Assembly: GCF_902459465.1 (NCBI RefSeq)
Contig: NC_047069.1
Span: 4,435,171-4,499,170, forward strand
Length of the DNA stretch: 64,000 bases
Reading direction: 5' to 3'
From: Asterias rubens
Lineage: Eukaryota > Echinodermata > Asteroidea > Forcipulatida > Asteriidae
Within the stretch, counting starts at the first letter, position 1; every line of letters starts with the position of its first letter. Below, in pieces: positions 58,501-64,000 of this stretch. The notes under the pieces were generated by a model. It ran no database searches. It had not been told where the DNA came from and saw nothing but the letters and a program-made list of their open reading frames with translations. The position numbers and the translations under genes are program-made.

Positions 58501-60259
58501 AAAGAAACAAAAAAGTAAACTGACCTTCAAACAAGGTTTCACAGTCCCAGACAATGATGGCTTTAAAATTTGAAGCCCTTTAAAAATCGTGTACAGATTT
58601 CCTCAGGCTTGTAATGTGAGCTTCATTGATTAAATCCAATTTTGAGGCATCCTTGGTTTCATTACCAACTATTTCTGAAGAAAAAGGACCTTGAGCCTGG
58701 GTTCAAAGACCACTAAATGAACACAAGTCTAGACCACTTTTTGGTGTGAACTTTACTGAAATAGAGGTGTCACCTACATTGTAAATTTGTGCATGTAAAA
58801 AAAAACATCACTGCATCCATGGTTGCGTAGAAGGCGCAGTGTCCATGGTGTAGTGTTTACCCAACACCAACAAATTATATTTTAAAAAATAACTTAACTG
58901 TTCTTTACCCCCAGTATAATAATGGCATTGGATAAAGAGGGTCTCCATAGGTCAATTGCACCAATTTTGCCAATAGATAAGAGTCCCTAGGAAATGGGGG
59001 AAAATTGCAATATTCTACGGTTTAAAATGACACTGTGTTTGATACCCTTCAAGTGCGATGTTTTTCAAAATACAAAAATGCTTGATGATGCCACATTCCA
59101 AATAATTTATGGTCTGTACATTTTTGTACTAGTAAGAGATTTTTTATCATTCCTGAATTTTGATGATATCCAATCAAAACGGGTAGTAAAAACTACTCTG
59201 GGCTAGCAAACACCACTGACAAATTTCGACCTACTTGTTTATAAGACTTAATATACTTCTTCCTTTTTAAATGTGAATAAAAAAAAATCTAAAAGGTACG
59301 TACTGAGTGTATCGGTATATTGGGAAAAAATAAAAAACATTGCTATTTTCTAAAATTATGTTGATGCAACTAATTTCATTTGACCAATAAATTGGTTGTG
59401 ATCGCTACCATGAATTCATCAGACAGATATAGTTTTGACAATACATGTTTGAAATTTGGGCCACTTAAACTTCTCCAGGGCAAGTAAATGCACTGTTTAC
59501 TAGCCGGATGACCACCTGTACTTTCTAAAAAGCTCAAGCGCAAGGCCCGTCTAATATCTTCACAACATGTGGCCTGCACTAGTAATATTGTTAACATATG
59601 GCGACCATGCTGCATTCTATTTGACTCTACACCAAAGTTCAATGTGTGTGTGTTTGGTTATTCTTTTCATAATGAGCTGAATGAAATCAATTATCAAGAA
59701 CACTTTACGACTATAATGAAGCTGTTGATTGATATTGGCCAGATATTTACTACTTCAACACTGGGTTAATTAAAAACAAATTGATGATTTGAGTTATGTA
59801 TTGTGTGCATTGTCCATTGCATGAAATGCCAAAGTTTAGTACTTTTCACTTGACTTTGAAAAAGCATCATCTGCCAAAATGAGTTTAAAAGAAAATATTT
59901 AAAAAAATAATAATAATATCAAATTGGGACATGTAATTTTACTGCAGTCAAGGTCTTTGTATTGCATTTTACAAAAAAAAAAAAAAAAGATAAATAAAAA
60001 ACGCATAGGCCTACTAATATCCTTTATTTAAGGATGACACAATATAATTATGCAGGTACAGATACATATAAGGTTAGTAGATGCACATGCAGGTATGTAA
60101 ATGTAGAGCTCTCAAAATCAGCAATAATTACTACATTCATTACTATAAACATTGTTTTTTAAAAAGCATTCGGTTTACAGCTATGAACGAACAAAAAAAG
60201 CCTTAACAGCCAGTACCGAATATGCTCCGAATTCTTAACCAATTGCTTGGCAGTGTAAA
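55528..60259. other. Spacer or intron, nothing recognised
   Basis: A family B-like piece near 55793-55850 and a tRNA-like head at 58003. The minus-strand frame 57266-56928 has no known domain. No gene supported. Confidence 0.4.
58003..58062 (+). repeat. tRNA-like sequence
   Basis: GTTGCTCCAGTGGTTAGACA then GCGGATTCAAATCCC. Box spacing is short. Probably a SINE head. Confidence 0.4.
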
Positions 60260-61040
60260 ACACTAAAAATTATTGTCTATAGATTTGCAAAACAAGTTGT
60301 GTATTTCAGGTATAGTTGATATACTGTGTTAGGAATATAAAGCTATTTTGTAATTATAAAGTAGACCCACCTTTCTTATCATGACTGCACAGATTACTGT
60401 TTAGATACAAATAAATGGTTTCATATGCTATTGTCTATAGATTAATGTTAAAAAACCTGTTCTATTTCATGTATAGTTGATAAACTGTATTTAGGAATAT
60501 ATTTAAAAGCTATTTTGATTTATAATTTAGTGGACCCACCTTCTTATCATGACTAGTACAGATGATGGTTTAGATACAAATAATGGTTTCAAATAGTATT
60601 GCCTATAGAGAGATTTGCAAAAAAAACTATTCTATTTAATGTTAAAAATATACTGTGTTTAGGAATATAAATTTTATTGATATAAGTAGACCCACCTTCT
60701 TACTGCACAGATGATGGTATAGATGTAAATAATGGTTTCAAATACTAATGTCTACGGGAAGATTTGCAAACAAACTATTCTGTTTCATGTATAGGCCTAG
60801 TTGATTTACTACATTTAGGAAATTATAAAGCTATTTTGATATGTAATAATAAAGCAGACACACCTTCTTATCATGACTGCACAGATGATGGTTTAGTAAT
60901 CAAATACACTGTTGTCTGTAGATAATATTTCAAAAGAAAATATTCCAATTCATGTATATTTGTTGATATACTGTGTGTATGAACATAAAGCTATTTTGAT
61001 ATAATAAAATAAAATAGACCCACCTTCTTATCATGACTGC
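60260..61040. repeat. About 155-160-bp degenerate tandem repeat
   Basis: Five diverged units, each with TATAGATTTGCAAA or a variant, TTCATGTATAGTTGAT, TAGGAATATAAAGCTATTTT, CCACCTTCTTATCATGACTG and CACAGATGATGGTTTAGAT. AT-rich and non-coding. Confidence 0.75.
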
Positions 61041-61648
61041 GTGGTTGACTGTTTTTCTAAGAGAGACAGTCACTGTTAATGGAGCAGTGATAGAGAATGC
61101 CTACTATGAGGGTGACACACGCATCCTTGCTGCTATAGTGAGTGCAGTATGATGAGATGGGGTTCACGTCAACGATGCGGCCGGGGAATAATAATGAGGG
61201 CTAGTCCATTGTGTCTGGAGGGGGATAGCTTGGTGTATTGGAATGGGATGGGCTTGTGTTTGGATGAGTTAATTGGGGTTAGTCTATTGTGTTAACAGGG
61301 GTGGGCTGAATGCACAGACAGTCCTTCATAGGGCATGATGGAAGTGTATTCTTCTGTCTTTCTTCTGTCTTTTCATTGATCTATTCAAGTATTGAATCCT
61401 GAGAATGCACTGTGTACAACCATGGAACAACATTCAGCATGTTTGCCACACTGCTTCACTAAGTAGGATTTGATTAAATTAATAACAGAGCTGTGCACGT
61501 TTCAGCAAGCAGTTTTATGTCATCAACAGTGAGCATTTATGAAAATGTAGTCATGTTTCTTGTAAAAAAATACATGTTGGTAGCTTGACTCCCACTAAAA
61601 TCTGCTCTATAATTTTGAAATGAACTAAGAACCTTAATATGTATGTTC

Positions 61649-61700
<52 letters not shown>
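61649..61700. repeat. (AAT)n microsatellite
   Basis: About 16 nearly perfect AAT units. No retroelement 3' motif is recognisable beside it. Confidence 0.85.
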
Positions 61701-61899
61701 CATAATATCAAAGAATAATCATTTTTATTGCACCATAATACACTAGTGTTACCAAGTGTTCACTTTATGCACGCAGTACTATGAAACAAACAAAAATCCT
61801 CCTGAAAGACTACATGAAAACTGAAAAAGGGGTTAAAGAAGAACAGAAGAGGATGTTTATGGTGACCGATCAAAGTCTCCTGTGGTTTTGTTCTGCATA

Positions 61900-62103
61900 T
61901 AGCCTGGTTCATACATGTACTTCCTGCTAATGCTAAAGCGAATGCGATAAGAAAATTGACGCAACAAATTTTAAACGAATAACTCGCGTCAGTTGACTTG
62001 TGCTAAACTCCTACGAAAAACTTGTTGCCAAAACGGCCCAGTTTTACGTCAACAAATTTGTATAGCATTTAAGCATTCGCAGGAAGTATGAACCTGGCTT
62101 AAC
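61900..62103. repeat. Family C MITE (GGTTCATACTT family)
   Basis: AGCCTGGTTCATACATGTAC at the left and GGAAGTATGAACCTGGCTT at the right. The interior AAGCGAATGCGA and AAGCATTCGC match the copy at 14887. Confidence 0.75.
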
Positions 62104-62511
62104 TTGGAGTACACAGCACTTCTACAGGGTGATGGAAAGTATTTAATTAGTTGGGCATAGCATATAGTCAAATTTTAAATTATCCACTTCTTGGAATGTT
62201 TACATAGCTGAATTTAGAAATAACCCACAGGACATTCCATGAACTGGTTTTATCAACAATGGCATAAACATAACAAAAGGCTGAACCGGAAATCTCTCCT
62301 TAATCCAAAACAAACAAATGGTAAAATGATAAAGACATTTTTATGATTTGATTTTTTAATAATGTATAGGACTACATGCCTACATGTACAAATCCTCAGC
62401 TCATAGCAACCATGTCAAAAAAAAAAATAAAAAATTGCTGGCCACAAAAGATGAAGTCACTATCCAAAATCCAATTAATTTCTGAGACTGGTTTTCTCAA
62501 GGACCCAAGTG

Positions 62512-62585
62512 TCAGGACTGGGATTTGAACCCACACTTTGCTTCTGATATTACCAAAGCATTGGTCCATTGAACTAGACCACCCA
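62512..62585 (-). repeat. tRNA-like sequence
   Basis: The minus strand has GGTGGTCTAGTTCAATGGAC (A-box region) and GTGGGTTCAAATCCCAGTC (B box). Confidence 0.5.
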
Positions 62586-63439
62586 TCAGCCAAGAAAACA
62601 CACCACATAAATGTTTAATCTAACCAATTTTGATGAGCTTGTAAAGATGAGCTTGTAAAGATTGTAAAGAATGCTTTGAAAGAGTTCAATCTTCTGACAA
62701 ACTTAAATGACATCCATGTTAATTCTCCATAATCTAAATCTTTTATACCATTAACTGCTAATCATTCAAGCACATTCTTGATAACATGTCATTATGATTC
62801 TTTTGTATCTTGATTGCCCGGTTACAGTCAATATAGTTTATCTCCTCGGTCAGTATAATCAATATGTGTAATTGCCAGGCTATACAAAAGATATCCATAT
62901 GCTATTCAGAATAATTTTTCAGCTAGTATGACAGAAAAAATTGAGATGTACACACATTTTTTTTTTAAATTAGTGCTCCCCGCACCTCTTCTTCTATTTT
63001 TAAACTAGCAGTGTTATGTTCCCAAAGACGGCGCCCTGCATGGCTCCTAGCAAAGACCGACAAAAACTGCAATGTGAAAACAACACTGAAGACCCAGTGC
63101 CTCACAAAACCAGCACAAAACCTGTCAGTGTTGTGATCTAAACAACATGACATCACAGCCTGGATGAAGGTTGCTTATCTTTGTTGCTATGCATCTTCCA
63201 TTGTCTTGTTTGGAACGCTCTGTACTGTGATGTCACAAAGCTTTTCCTCAAACTCAGCATTTTTGCCCAGTGTAACATTTGATCAAAGTCTTAGGTATGT
63301 TTTTTTCACAAGAGAATATAATTAGCTGTTGCAAACTGCTTACCAAAAAAAATGAACCTAATGACCTGATGTTTTAACCCCAGCATTGTCTTTCTCAAAG
63401 GCTTTGCATTTGGAAACAATTATTATTGAATCATAACTT

Positions 63440-63665
63440 TGGTCGTACCCTAACACCGATACGTGTAAGCACTGTAAACTCAGTACTTTCCCGAGTTCTG
63501 GGGGAAAAAATCACAGGCATATTACTCGGGTGGGATTCGAACCCACGACCTTTGCAATTCTAGAGCAGTGTCATACCAACTAGACCACCGAGATTGCCTA
63601 GTAGAAAGAGATTGCCCGATAAAAAGGCAGCTAGAATAGAATGCTATATTTTAGCAGCGGGTACC
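63440..63665 (-). repeat. tRNA-derived SINE, same family, most complete
   Basis: The minus strand has GGTGGTCTAGTTGGTATGAC, GTGGGTTCGAATCCCACC and then the body. On plus the body reads GTAAGCACTGTAAACTCAGT and ACTTTCCCGAGTTCTGG. Confidence 0.78.
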
Positions 63666-64000
63666 TAACCACAGTGATTTAATAGAAGTTACCTTCTATT
63701 AAATTTATTGAGTTTCACTCAATCATACAATCATTACACACTCATTTACCTTTCTGTTATACAAGTACTATTATTTTCATTGAAGTGGATCTTTAACCAC
63801 TTTGATGCCAATGCCTTCAAGGTCACGTTCAGAGTACATCCCTGAGTGAGATGTTGACAAGAAAACCAGACACCAAATCTATACCAATTAGCATGCCTTC
63901 CAGCATTGATTTTCTCCACAAGAGAAACTTCATGCCCCAGAAAAGTTGCTCATAAACAAAAAACCAAGAGACTGAGAAACAAAGGTTTGAGAAATGTCAA

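Larger units (their letters stand above)
61041..63439. other. Spacer, nothing recognised beyond listed repeats
   Basis: Contains the microsatellite at 61649, the MITE at 61900 and the tRNA-like sequence at 62512. Confidence 0.4.

Overview
This window is animal nuclear DNA: intron-split genes with GT-AG junctions, AT-rich spacers, and very dense MITEs, tRNA-derived SINEs, LINE 3' ends and satellite arrays. The domain content (TRIM-NHL, CYFIP, a SAMD3-like protein, paired P-loop sulfotransferase-like genes) fits a deuterostome. The dominant repeat, ending in GTGTCCAGTGCCTTTAA, reminds me of echinoderm and especially sea-star sequence, but that is inference from memory. Nothing is bacterial, organellar or viral.

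Layout. 1-17 kb is intergenic and repeat-built: MITE ends, a 32-bp satellite of 20 copies, a terminal-inverted-repeat element with about 146-bp internal repeats, a LINE 3' tail carrying a hAT-type MITE with a perfect 8-bp target duplication, a decayed PIF/Harbinger transposase, other arrays, and a LINE reverse-transcriptase C-terminus on the minus strand. 17-26.4 kb holds the 3' exons of a CYFIP (Sra-1/PIR121) gene on the plus strand. It is visibly damaged: two exon starts are duplicated, one acceptor is lost, one exon is missing, and there is a G-run frameshift. A 66-bp satellite of about 27 copies lies between the two copies of one exon start. 27.9-28.8 kb holds a SAMD3-like pseudogene on the minus strand. 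30.9-33.7 kb is a 471-bp satellite of six highly similar copies with a dimeric higher-order pattern. 36.3-39.1 kb has two tandem plus-strand sulfotransferase-like genes; the second is intact and the first has a frameshifted C-terminus. 47.9-52.2 kb is the best gene: a complete four-coding-exon TRIM2/TRIM3-type TRIM-NHL gene (736 codons) on the minus strand. The remainder is spacer or possible UTR and intron with more SINEs, MITEs and a 155-160-bp degenerate array.

The genes do not form an operon or pathway. TRIM-NHL is expected to act as a cytoplasmic E3 ligase and intact CYFIP would belong to the WAVE regulatory complex; the sulfotransferase-like pair is a local duplication. The most unusual content is structural: repeated duplication of 'intron end + exon start' blocks in the CYFIP locus, nested datable transposon insertions, and the organisation of the satellites.
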